Below, piece by piece: positions 47,696 through 59,043 of a DNA stretch of 64,000 bases. The notes under the pieces were generated by a model, which was given only the letters and a program-made list of their open reading frames with translations, ran no database searches and was not told where the DNA came from. Origin of the DNA: Paramarasmius palmivorus (Eukaryota; Basidiomycota; Agaricomycetes; Agaricales; Marasmiaceae); the NCBI GenBank assembly GCA_037176845.1, contig JAYKXP010000027.1:62001-126000 (forward strand). The letters run 5' to 3'. How positions within the stretch are numbered: position 1 is the first letter of the stretch; each line of letters begins with the position of its first letter. A program made the translations under genes and the position numbers.

Positions 47696-49080
47696 GCCTG
47701 GTACTCGGGGAGGGGGTAAGCGTCGTGCTCGGTTAATTTCACAGTCCGACACATGCCGATGGTAGTGCCGCCATTGCGTCACGCAGGCGGGATCAGCCTC
47801 AGCTGAACCTTTAGGTTCTCAGATGACGATAACAAGGAAGCTTTACGCGCTGCATTACAGATGTATCTATACATTGCCGTATTCAAGGTAGAGTACAGAC
47901 CAGCTTCATTGAAGCTGGACAGCGTAGGAATGGGATAGAACGTTCCTATGCCCACTCGAAGCCTGCTCGAAGCGCATACTCGCCCGAGAGTAGCCGAGAG
48001 CGGTGAAAGGAAAGCTCCTTAAGCGTGCGATCGTCTTAGACTTGCGACGGTATGTCAAGAGCCAGGACATCAGTACCAGTGATGGATTTAATCTAAAGCT
48101 TCCTCCGTCGCTGGTTGACATCTTCTCGGTCCCCGGATTCTGATAGAGACCTGTTGGGAAAGTGTACCGTATTCAGAGTTTCTAGAATTGGCCTTCCAGG
48201 GCCAAATAACGTTGACCTGAAGCTCATGAGTCTAGACAAACTTGCCACTCAAGCACAATCCATACGAGTAGTAAGTTCATGAGAACTGTGGTTTTCCATC
48301 TGAACGGCTCTTGACCCGGCATCGCCATGAGCCAGTAAACGAGCTCGAGATGGGGCATCGGGGAGGTATGCAGTTAGTCGTCACAAAAGTCGTGTGCTTT
48401 TTCCGGTTGCCGCATTGAGCTTTTGAGCCAATATTCTACGATCTATGACAACCTGTACGCTGCTCGTCCCGTTAGGAACCACGACAGTGTCGAATTATGC
48501 ATCCGAGTCCGTGTAGTATCTTGTCCATTCTCATCTTCAAGACGAGACCAGTAGTACAAGAACTTCGGAACTGTCCGTCCGCGCGTTTGAATGAAGGTTA
48601 AAATCCACTGTTTGGGGGCAACAGACTGCGAGAAAACCCGTGGAACAGGGCCGCTGGGTGATAAAAAGGGATTGGGAACGTCGGTGTTGCTAGGAAATCG
48701 TTGAAGGAGTGGAATATTCACTTTTTAGAGGGCCGTGGTGTGGATACAATGGTAACTGGGCAAATTATAGACCATTATTGGTTGGGAATTGCATGAAGAT
48801 CGGGATGGGGTGCAGATGGTCTGGTTGATGTGGATGCTGGGGTGTAAAGGTCGGCTGCTGATTGGGAAGTGTATCTTCGTTGTTGCCTGACTGATCGGCG
48901 GACATCTCGCAGGCATAGTGAGGTACAAATTGCTAGGAAGAAGTTTTCGTGTTGAGAGTCAAAGACCAAAGACGCTGATAAGATCACATATCGTTACCGT
49001 AATTGATAAGAAAGAGAGCCTTTCAGTCGGAGTTCGAAATTAGCCGAGCACGACGCTTACCCCCTCCCCGAGTACCAGGC
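47696..49080. mobile_element. Candidate non-autonomous element with 45-base inverted repeats
   Basis: 47696-47740 and the reverse complement of 49036-49080 agree at 44 of 45 positions by eye (core TACTCGGGGAGGGGGTAAGC), and a weaker match continues about 10 bases inwards. The arms face each other like terminal inverted repeats of a 1.4 kb DNA element. Inside, no open frame resembles a transposase. I could not find a clear target-site duplication at the ends. A second, imperfect match to the left flank (GTAGCCTGG near 49115-49130, minus strand) suggests a nested or rearranged end. Confidence 0.5.
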
Positions 49081-50206
49081 TTTACTACAGAACGACTATC
49101 TTCTGTGCAAGTAAAGCCGGGCTAGCCAGGCTACTTGATCGGCAAACTGGGCGCCTAGTGAAAAGCGAGAAAATGCGAGACCGGCGGTGGGAGAAAGATA
49201 CAGTCAGCGAAACAATCTTCTATCCTGACGTATGAATCGTGATAATCGCCGTTCTGAAAAGAAAAAAGGGCGTCAGCAATAGAGTTCTGGGGATAAGAAT
49301 ATACAAAACTCACCCAGTATAGACTTCTTTCCGAGTCATTGTGAAGGCCCTTTAGACTAGCCTCGCTGATGTGTACAAATGCAGCACAGTTTCGAGTCAA
49401 ACGCGATCTTTGCGAGGTGTATGTTGGGTGCTTTACTAAGAAAATTATCAATGTTATCGGGCTGACTTTCTAATCAAAAGACAGCACAATACCATTTTTT
49501 CATACCATGACTCAGGCAAGTACCACAGCTGAGATGAATAATCTGGGTCCGACTTCTGGATGAGGTTGGGTTTGCCCAATTGCGGGATTCCTAGAGAACG
49601 ACAGGCAGAATGGATGATGGGAAGAAGAAAGAGCTTACGGCGACGCGCCTAGGCGTCTAATACTATCTCGCTCTCAACGTGCTACCGCCATCTCCAGTCA
49701 CTTCTCTGTGCATAACTCTACAGAACCCCTTTAACTTTACTGCAAAAGCTCCCAGGTAAATCTGAAAGAAAACAAGTTTGAATCTAACTTACCACTGGTC
49801 GGCCCCAGTGATTGTTCAGATCAGGGCACGACACCGGTCACCGAGGAAATTGACCATCATAAACATTCGGTTGCCAGTGTCCGCTGAGGCATGTCATTCT
49901 TTCTCCGTTGCTAGTACATTATGTAGTACATAGCTCCAGGTCCAAGTCTGTAGTGTAGACACGTAGAACGATGCCAATCCAAATGCTAAAGCTGTTAGCG
50001 GTGACTGGGGTCCTATGAGAAAACCACGTAACAAAGGTAGCCCAGACCTCGGACACCGGCTCTTCCTGTCACTCTTTTTCCACCAACCGTCACGACTCAC
50101 GACGACATTGTCACTTCAAAGTGAAAGCACGGTCACATCAGTTACGCACCGTGCTCTTACGACCTCCTACGCGTCGACTCGTTCAATAAACGAATTAGCC
50201 CATTTT
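49081..50206. other. Intergenic upstream of the basic-region gene
   Basis: About 1.1 kb with only short frames; no protein or RNA gene is recognised. The last few hundred bases are the promoter and leader of the gene at 50207. Confidence 0.4.
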
Positions 50207-51278
50207 ATGGAACTTGCTTCTGTTACTCCTCCCTTATTACCCCCTCAGTCCCATAATAACAATACCTTGAAGCGCCCCCTCGCCAATTCCGAGAACGACC
50301 CTCAACTGACGATCAAAAGAGCCAAAGCGGCAGAACGTCAGAGAAGGAAACGCGAGAGAGATAGGAACGCTGGGCTTAATATGGCCAACGTTAATCAACA
50401 GCAACCGGAGGGGGAACAGGATTTGTATCATCAACAGTTCCAGGGCCAGCCCTTTCATCCGCAGATGGCTATGACCATTCCTCAACAACCTACTACATCG
50501 CGTCGACGAGCGGCCGATCCAAACGATCTCTCGCCGGAAGAGGCGGCTCGGAGGGACCGTGTGCGCGCTGCTGCTAGGGAGCGACAGAGAAAGCATCGTG
50601 CACTTCTCAAAGAGAGAAAGATGAGGGAGTTGGGTATGGATATGGGGAACGAAGTTAACAGCGGTACATCCAGTGACCCCGAGATATCATTCGATCCTGC
50701 CTACCAAGAACTACTCCAACACGGCGAAACACCTTCTACTTTAAGCTACCCACCACCTCTGCCACCACCTTTTCCCGAGACCGCCTTACCACCGAACGCG
50801 AATCCAGGTCAAATCTTCGCTACAACTCTACTACTGTCATTTTCGTGCGCACCGCTGCTGAAACAGCATCTATTGAACAACCTAAGGATGACGGAATTGG
50901 AGCTAGCCTCTTTGGAGCCGTTGATCGCAGAAGCATTCGAGACTTGGAATCGAAAGGTTCGTTTTTGTAACATCTTTCTCTTCTCTTCGGATCTCACGCC
51001 GGCCACAGAGACAACAACAACAACAATACGATTCCAATCAAGCCTTCACCCCAAACCAACCCACCGGGGTGTTCACGCCAGACTCTGCGTCCACGCCTTC
51101 ATCATCGGCAACCTCGACGCCTGGCGAGTCAATATCGGGCACGGGGACAAGTGCGAGTAGTGGAGGTAGTAACGATTTTCGTGCACGGTTCCGAAGACCT
51201 GTTGTAGCGCCATCGCCGTTCCAAGCTCAGTCACCATCCTCGGATACGATCGATCCGTCTCTTGCGCAAGAGGGTTGA
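50207..51278 (+). CDS. Basic-region protein, possible nuclear regulator
   Basis: Two exons, 50207-50956 and 51009-51278, give 339 residues. The intron GTTCGT...CACAG joins AFETWNRK to RQQQQQYDSNQ in frame. Two highly basic, helix-prone blocks stand out: KRAKAAERQRRKRERDR near residue 40 and EEAARRDRVRAAARERQRKH near residue 108. The second resembles a bZIP basic region followed by LLKERKMRELG, but a long leucine zipper is not obvious. The middle has Pro-rich PPPLPPPFPETALPP and a helical AFETWN end. The last 90 residues are Ser/Thr-rich (SASTPSSSATSTPGES). I infer a nuclear, DNA- or RNA-binding role. The ATG at 50207 starts MELASVTPP; an in-frame open stretch continues upstream, but the first good ATG is preferred. 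Confidence 0.7.
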
Positions 51279-52045
51279 TTGAGCCTGAAAAGACGCTTAG
51301 GAACCTAGAGGTCGTTTTCTTTTTTCTTTCATTCGACCTCACGTGGATATGCCTGTACTTTTGGGATGTTGGACAGTACATTTGTTCTCTTTCTACCTTT
51401 TGTAACCTGTCATGTCATGTCTACTCCTATGTTCTTACTAGTGCCATTAATTACCTTGATAATTGTATGTCGTTTCCTGCCAATGCGTCTGTGATTTTCA
51501 TGCTGCCAGATAAGATAAGATAAGATAATATGATCATCAGCAGCGCTTGACCCTCAGACCCTGATGTTGCCTGTTCTGTTAGCTGCCTCCATCACCTTTC
51601 AGCACATTCGACATGTCAAAATCGCGTGCACCTCAAGAGCTGCTTTGCACGAGAAATTCAATCGAAAATCATCAGGCTTTGTACGTCAAATGCTCAATTC
51701 ACACGTTTTCCGATTGGTCATACTTACATAGATCTCAGGTTCTGACACCTCGAATGCACGAGTTTGCTTCTTTTTTTGGTACGAGAATGTGACGTTGCCT
51801 CGCATTTGGAGCCAGAAAATCTTCAGAAAGTCTTATAAAAGACCCTCAAGGCCTCATTACCGACATGGCTGTCGGGGACTCGAACTGCCTATGTACTGCT
51901 TACTATCATACTATTTCCATTATGGAGCTCACAAACAATATGGTCATACAGGATAAATATCACCGTGACTCGGAGAAACCTATAGAGAACGTGTATCTGG
52001 CGTGCGTGTGGGTAGTATGTCCGCAGGATGATCCCTCAAAAGCAG
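51279..52045. other. Intergenic, with a GATAA repeat
   Basis: About 770 bases. A GATAA unit repeated four times lies at 51509-51528, which also forms clustered GATA-factor-like sites. An 86-codon frame opening at 51865 runs into the next gene's first homologous exon but does not resemble other DUF6535 N-termini. Confidence 0.4.
51509..51528. repeat. (GATAA)4 short tandem repeat
   Basis: Four exact copies of GATAA in a row, in the 3' region of the basic-region gene. It could be a simple microsatellite or a GATA-binding cluster. Confidence 0.8.
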
Positions 52046-54500
52046 ATGTCCTCGAGTTCAACTGCCTCTCCCCCCCAACAAAACCTCAGCGATGTCCCCT
52101 ATTAGGAGGTCAACCAGCACTCGTACGTCTAGAGCCCAGGTTTGAACCATTGACCATATCTTGTCACTTTATTGTTCTAATGCCTCATAACTACAGGGTT
52201 TTACTAGCTCCGACAGAGCTTCCAAGAAAAGGCTCAGGAATGCCACATTATATTCCTGGGGCAAACTGCTTGACAAAGTAACAAAGTATGCGTCTGGAGC
52301 CCAGGTTCGACCCATTGTCCATATCTTGTCACTTTGTTGCTCTAATACCTTGCTACTATAGGGATTTACTAGATCTGGCAGGGCATCCAAGAAGAAAAGG
52401 CCCAGGGATGCCACGTCATATTCCTGGGGCAAACTGCTTGACGAAGTAACAAAGTATGACGACGACATGGTCAAGAACTGGAAGGAAGACATTGATATGG
52501 TATTAGTTTTTGTAAGTCGATATCACCCTTCTGATCATAATAGCAAACACTTATGGCACATCAAAAAGGCGGGTCTCTTCTCCGCGGTGGTCACTGCCTT
52601 CGTCATTGAATCGTATAAGTGGCTTCAAGAAGACCCCGCAGATGCTACTGTCGTACTTCTGGGCCAAATTCTACACGAACTCAATTCGTCTCGAGCCGCA
52701 GCTTCCGAACCCCCACCATTCCAGCCAGACGCATCGGCTCTTCGCATCAATTGCTTTTGGCTCATCAGTCTCGTTCTGAGCTTGACCTCGGGGTTATTTG
52801 GCCTGCTGTGTAAGCAGTGGCTACGAGAGCACCAAAGAGATACCCCGACTCGCACGCCGCAGGAGGCCCTGGCACTTCGACAGCTTCGTCGGGATAGCTT
52901 TGAGAAATGGGGTGTGTCCACATTTCTGTCGACACTCCCAATCCTTCTCGAGATTGCACTCCTGTTCTTTTTCGTCGGGCTTTTGGATCTTCTATGGACG
53001 AAGCACCCCATTCCATTCACCTTTTGTCTGACCGTCGTCTCGTCCAGCGTGGGGCTGTATTTTTTCACCACAGTCATTCTCACATGGACTGCGCCTGGAC
53101 AACAGGCAAAGAACATCCTCGATGCTCGTTTCGAGGAACTTTCGTACCAGTATATATGTCCATACAAGTCACCCCAGGCATGGGCTGTATATTGGATTTC
53201 CCGGAAGCTCGTTCGTATTCTTACCCCTAGGGCAATCATCGACACTCTCCAACGCCTCGTTCCCATGAACAATGCCCTAGGAAATTATGTCCAGGCCTTG
53301 TGGGAGAACATAGAGACGCCAGCCCCGTCATGGTCTGAATTTGACCTTCGCACGATCAGACAATTCGACCAAGACTTCTCAATTCCTTTACCGCCCACTA
53401 CTCGGCATCTAAAATTGTATGAGTTATGTGCAATAGAGTGGGCAATCAACGTGTTTTGCGACACACCGTCGATGGCCATCCACCTACAGCGTATCTTACA
53501 AAGCATACCTGCTTTTGCCGCACGGTCGGTGGTTTTTCGTCAGTGGGATGTGGCAGTACTGCAGGATCCTTGGATGACAGCCGATATCGCACACTGGCTT
53601 AAACATCCAGATTTACCTACACCGTCCCTGCGGTGCCCACAGCGGACTCAGCTGTTCTTTTACCAGTACTATTGGACCTCCTTGGTGGATGGCCTGGTTA
53701 GCTCAAAGTCGGACTTATCCACCTGGATGGAACGTTTGATCAAGTCTATAAACCAAGCTGACCTACGGCATCCTTCCCATCCCCGTTTTGCGATACCTTT
53801 CGTAGAAGTTGCGGCACCGCTATGGACACATAAGCAGGTGTCTATCCGAAAGAGGAGCATGGATCTCCTTCCTATGTTCAAGGCATCATGGGAAGCATGC
53901 CAGGGATATGATGAGAAACAGCATGACAAGGAGAGGATCGCCTTCTTACGCCTTCTTATGGACCATCTCGGTGACCAGAACCAGAGTTCTGAACTCTTAA
54001 CGAACCCAAAGGGGCAAGAGTTCATACAGAATATCAATGAAAGGATAATAGAATGGTGGCAAGTGCATCGAGATTTCACGATCGGAGTCAGGTGGCCGGA
54101 AATTATCAAAAGGGTACGGGAAGCAGGAAAACTCCCGGACACCTATTTTTCACCATTTCCCGAGACTATGCCGGAAATAGGCCAGGAGCATTTAGACATT
54201 GTCACAGACTTGAACCAGGCAGCAGCGGTTACCATTTATTCTGATTCACTTTCGATTGTACAAGGGCTCAGTGATATCGACATCAACCAACAGAGTACTG
54301 GAACTGCCCCAGCTGGGGCTGCTCTCAACACTCCAAGTGTGATGTCCCAGCGAAAGAGCTATCTGGATTCTACAGCTGGTTGCAGGAGCGGACAAAATGT
54401 AGGAGCGCAAGACACCGAGACAAGCAAGCACAAGTCGTTGCGCTTGGGCATGACCAGGCTCCGGTCAGGAAGTAGTAGGAATCAGGATAACCAGAGGTAA
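52046..54500 (+). CDS. DUF6535 membrane protein (5' end unresolved)
   Basis: The solid part is exon 52362-52511 (DATSYSWGKLLDEV, then KYDDDMVKNWKEDIDMVLVF) and exon 52569-54500, separated by a 57-base, stop-free, in-frame intron. The long exon has [79 protein letters not shown] and PFTFCLTVVSSSVGLY, then [37 protein letters not shown] and EFIQNINERII. It ends in a Ser/Gly-rich tail with RLRSGSSRNQDNQR and TAA. The candidate start at 52046 gives MSSSSTASPP, like MSSQEQSSQNPAD of the 3381 gene, but its frame meets a stop unless the C7 tract at 52070-52076 is shifted. The upstream tandem exon copy also blurs the start. It is convergent with the next DUF6535 gene. Function is unknown. Confidence 0.75.
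52124..52460 (+). repeat. Tandem duplication of a DUF6535 5' exon with its intron
   Basis: Two adjacent units of about 165 bases, roughly 52124-52289 and 52290-52460, are close copies. Each begins CGTCT(A/G)GAGCCCAGGTT, continues CCATATCTTGTCACTTT, has an intron-end-like CTACAG or CTATAG, and then an exon-like part starting GG(T/A)TTTACTAG. The exon part ends with TGGGGCAAACTGCTTGAC. The exon parts correspond to the exon starting GGTTTTCCTAC (3643) in the paralog at 3381. Confidence 0.8.
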
Positions 54501-54718
54501 CGCACGATTCGTTTGAGCAAGTACTCTCTGACGCTGCAGTGGCAGTCTAGCTCTTCAAGGTGAAAGAATTCGCGAAGGATTTGGATCAAAGTGAAAGTAT
54601 CGTCGTGACTGATCAGCCACAGATAATGGTCCCAAAGCTATCCTTGCACGTATGATAATATTGTTCGTATCGCTTCGAGTACTACTTGAGTATCTATCTC
54701 TTTTTCTATCTGCAAACA

Positions 54719-56929
54719 CTAGCCCAGTCCCTCTACGCCACCGGCTGACGGTGGTTTCGATTCCTGCCAAGCGTCTTCCATAGTACTATTCACCATTTCC
54801 GTAGGTGGTAGACTAGCAGCTGCGTGCAGCCGAATAAATTCTGTACCATTTGGATCTTCATTAATGTCAACAACCTGTACCTCCCCATTGACGATGTCAA
54901 TGACGGTGTCAGAAGAGTACCGAACACCAGAAGGTGAGACTGACGCGGGAGGTATGTCGATTGGGAGAGGTTCGATGGGAGGTGGGATCGGCGCGAAAAA
55001 GTCGGGAGGTAACCGCTTATTGTTGGGTACCTGTTCATTGTAGACGTGATGTGCCTTCGTGATCGCGTCAACCCAATCGGAAACCAACAGTCTGCGGCGC
55101 CTCTTTTGATCATATAACTGGTATCGTCGTTTCGGATCGTACTGGTATAACCTTCGAGTGATAATGTGACCATGAACATAACGTATGAACTCCAAACCGC
55201 GTCTGCGGCGTGTCAGTTCTGAGATACAATCTGTTCGAAGGTGCTCAGTGAGTGCGACAATAAAGGCCAGGCGATCCGAGTCGTGACGCGACTCCTCGAG
55301 AGCAGGAGAATGCTGCCAAGCCTCTTCGAAAAGCGGAAGTAGTTGTAGACTCTCCTTGCGAACCACTGGGTTCGGGTGTCTCCACAGTGCTTCGGCTATG
55401 GGAAAAGGAATCACGAAACGGAGACCAGACACTTCTTGGAGATTTGCCTCTTGAATACTCTTGAATAGTTGATTTAGGCCAGCCAAGTCGAGAGACGGGC
55501 TAGCGGCCTTCGCACTCCAATATTGATGACATAGTAATAGCTTTATGCCATTTCGAGAATAAGCATCTTGGATCTGCGGTCGAGACGCGGCCCAAATGTA
55601 CATGCCTGTTCCTTCCCCGCTGGAAGAATAGAACGACCCGGAATCAATACAATAGCATTCAACGTCTAACTGAGTCAAGTGCTTCCACATTGCGAACCGC
55701 CATTCGCCAAAAATCGCGGACATGGCCAGGGAAGGTTCGAGCGTCGCTATAATGTTGTTGAGATGTGGTAGCATGAGCGGACTATCCCTGAACATGACAG
55801 TTGCCCATTGGAATGCGCGAAGCTTGTACAGCTTCACTCCATTGCGGTGTGTATTTGAATGCAACTTTGCAAGTGGGTCGAACTGCCTCACTCTTGCAAG
55901 GTCGCATGCTGACCAATCGGGGTATGGGATTTGGATATGATTCCACAAGCCGTAACGCACAGCAAAATTAGCGATTACTCGAAATTTGAGCCAGGGGCGG
56001 ACAAGGCTGCAAGAAAGACGATAAACGGCCCATGCTTGGGGAGATTTGTAGGGGCAGATATACTGATATGCCACCTCTCCTCTCCAGTATTGCCATATCT
56101 TTTGATCTCCCGGTATGGCAATGGTTGGTAGTAGTGTCGTAACAAAATACAATCCTGCGCTGAGCATGACAGCAACGAATGTGCAGATAAATGGTATACG
56201 GTGTCGTGCCCACAGAAGATCTAGAACACCCGCAAAAAATAGCAGGAGCGCAACCTCGAGAAGGATAGGCAATGCCGATAGGAATGAGCAAACGCCCCAT
56301 TTGTCGAAACTGTCTCTGCGTAGCTGGCGAAGAGCTAATGCTTCTCCTGGTGAGTTGGTCGGCGGATCGCGTTTGTGTTCTCGGAGCCATTGTTTGCATA
56401 GTAAGCCAAATAGGGCAGACGTGAGGCTGAAAATCAGGCTGAGGAACCAAAAACAATTGATGCGAATGGACGATGCGTCTGGTTGGAATGGTGGACGTTC
56501 TGGAATTGGGGTCTGGGATCCATTGACGTGCAACATAATCATCTGAGTGAGGAGAACGACGGTTGTGTCTGCGGGATCTTCTTGGAGCCACTGGTATGAC
56601 TCGACCACAAAAGCTGTCACTACAGCAGAGAAAAGACCCGCCTGAAATTCCCATTGTAAGACCAGTAAGCACTGATCATCGAAAACAATAGGACGCACGA
56701 AAATGAGTAGCGTTTCGATATCATCTTTCCAGTTCTGTACCATCTCCTCATCATATTTCGCCACCGCCTTCGAGACTACCTCCCATGACTGATTCAAAGA
56801 AGGCCTCCTCTCTCCCGCCTTGTCTTCTTTCAAGTTTGCTTGAATTGGGGTCTAGAGACTACCAGTCTGAGTCTTGACAATAATGTACGTCCTTGTTACT
56901 GTTCTGCTCACCGTCGAAGATTCAGGCAT
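54719..56929 (-). CDS. DUF6535 membrane protein
   Basis: Coding segments are 56912-56929, 56699-56851 and 54719-56641, about 697 residues. The start MPESST is spliced to TPIQANLKEDKAGERRPSL. The second intron (56642-56698) is 57 bases, stop-free and in frame, so reading through would add 19 residues. Motifs: [99 protein letters not shown] and [53 protein letters not shown] and EFIRYVHGHII follow. The soluble half diverges more from the 4-13 kb cluster than the membrane half. It stops 218 bases from the stop of the facing paralog. DUF6535 has no known function. Confidence 0.85.
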
Positions 56930-57289
56930 AGACTATGGGTAGTTAATGGAGGATTGTCGTCCCAATGAACGAATACGGCCGTCGAACAGCCTCGAATGCA
57001 AACAACACCTAGCTGGATACAGCAAAATGTGGGAAATCTGTCAACAGCTCACCTGTTGGGTTTGTGCGCCGACATATCAGCGTTGGCGCCATTCGTATGG
57101 TCCCTCAAATGGTTGATAACAAAATGAAGCACTGTCTGTGGAAGATTGGTCGTTGAGAGTAGAAGTCGTCGCAGTTTCATTCATATCGCGGTGATGGTTA
57201 CAGTTCGGGATCGAATAAGCGCCCAGAGTTGGCTCAGGGTCTTTTGATACATAAAGCAAGTGCAATATCCCTGACTTATCATATGGTAG
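56930..57289. other. Short intergenic region
   Basis: About 360 bases upstream of a minus-strand DUF6535 gene and downstream of the minus-strand lipase. No feature is recognised. Confidence 0.4.
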
Positions 57290-58802
57290 TCAAAGACAAA
57301 ACGGCGTCGTAGCCAAAATTCCAAAATACACCATATGGTCCTCGTTGATCCCCCGACTTGGAACACTACCGCTACACCGTTCATTCTCCTCCCCGTCCGG
57401 ACATGAGCATTTCAGCATTCCATTTTCAGGGGAAGGCGTATGTGGGAACGAAGGGATATGAGGAGAAGGTAAATGTGGCAATGAAGGTATGCGAGGGGAA
57501 GGTAAGTGCGGGAAATGACTCGAGGAGGCTGTAGTGACTGAGGCAGTGAGTGGGGGCTGCCAATACTCGACGCCTGGATATGATTACTCAGTATGAGAGT
57601 GAAAGGGGAGTAAAAGAAGGCGCTTACCATGATGTAGGTATCCTAACGATCGAGGTATCATCGTTGGTACCCTATAGATCGTCTCTGTGAGCGGTCTTCC
57701 ATCTTCACCGAAGTAGATACAGAACCTACCCGTCGTGTGCGTTTACAACTATCAAGTAGCATTAAGCAAGTAGCTTAATGGAAGATCCACTGAAGCACCT
57801 ACCCCTAAAGGCCCTCTCGCTCAGCACACTGCTAACAAACTCGGCCCATAGTTTGTTACCCACTCTCGGCGAACCATATGTATAGTTTCGCACTCCAGCC
57901 TCCTTGTGCTGCTGCTGCAACGCCATTGCACAAAGTGTCGACAAAGCACCACCTAACGAATGACCTGTGGTAACGATCTTGTATCCCGAATAGTCGGATT
58001 TCGTCGAATTTGTTAAAACTGTCGAATCTTCTATTTCAGCGGTAGAATGTGAGCGGAGACAAGCTCCTAGAATTGCGTATATTTCCAGTGCGACCGAGTC
58101 CCATCTATGTTGCTATTATTAGCATCTGCTCAAAGACAATGCCAGTCTGAACGACTCGCACCCTGCTAGAAATCCACCGTGCACTTTGCATCCCTCCGGA
58201 GCCTTGATACCTGATGCTAGCGTACACGGGACCAGCGCTATCTGCGTGTCTAGCAAGATATGCGATATTGACGAACTATATTCGAAGGGCCATCAGATAT
58301 CTGAATGGTAGCAAAAACACAGGGAACGCACCTTCCCCGAAACGCAACAACGAACTCTTTCTTCTCATCGTCTCTTGCGACGTAACCCTGGATCTCGAGT
58401 AGTGGATTCGAAAACTGCTCTCTCGAACATGAGTCTCTAAAAAAAGACTAGAAAAATGTCAAGCCCACATGAGAAACCAAAACTCTTCCGTTCGGTTTCG
58501 GACAAAGGACTGTATACGCTGAAGATGCGTATTTGAAGTAATGCAAGAGTTCCTGGTATGTCTCTGTTGAATTTCTATGTCAAATCTCCGCCCGAGATTG
58601 GTACCATTAGGGTGAGCATACCACTATCAACGACCTCCGGCTCCTTCATAGCTAAGACCTGTCGAAGGGAGTATAGGAGGAGAAAGAAAAGAATGCCATG
58701 CTTGGTGCACGAAGCAGACACGATCGAAAACGGTTTAGGCTGAGGTCACTGGTCAGCAGATCTATCAGAACAAACCTCGATCGCGTCCAGCCAGGAACCC
58801 AT
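57290..58802 (-). CDS. Class 3 lipase
   Basis: Multi-exon; proposed start ATG 58800-58802 (MGSWLDAIE spliced to HGILFFLLLYSLRQVLA). That gives an N-terminal hydrophobic segment (signal or anchor), but this first join is tentative. Later exons read TYQELLHYFKYASSAY, VLCPKPNGRVLVSH, GYVARDDEKKEFVVAFRG, APEGCKVHGGFLAG, then WDSVALEIYAILGACL, KIVTTGHSLGGALSTL with the catalytic serine (GHSLG), and YTYGSPRVGNKLWAEF with the catalytic Asp region. The C-terminal part has a proline-histidine repeat (PHLPSPHIPS units) and then Cys-containing ENERCSGSVPSRGINEDHMVYFG, the usual end of fungal class 3 lipases. Stop at 57290-57292. It hydrolyses ester bonds of lipids, probably outside the cell or in the secretory path. 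Confidence 0.8.
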
Positions 58803-59043
58803 TTTTTCTCGAGTTGACGGCTGGTGATAACTCGGAAAGCGACATGAAGCGACACAACACGATAGATTACATTAGGGCGATAGGTGTCCTAGAGAACATG
58901 ACAAGTTACAATGGCGAAAAACACATTACAGCGAGGGAGAGCGAGTAGAGTAGGTATCCTTGGAGAGAACACGAAAACAGACAGACAGAAAGCGGATAAA
59001 AACATGAACAGGAAATGTAACGGTCCGAAGGAGCGGCAGAAAA
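58803..59043. other. Short intergenic region
   Basis: About 240 bases between the lipase start and the end of the leucine-rich-repeat gene, both on the minus strand. No feature is recognised. Confidence 0.4.

Noticed and set aside
51865..52281. 138-codon frame as the N-terminus of the 52-54.5 kb gene
   Set aside because: It reads through an intron-like stretch and its first 60 residues resemble no DUF6535 N-terminus. Only its last part before the donor is in phase with the next exon.
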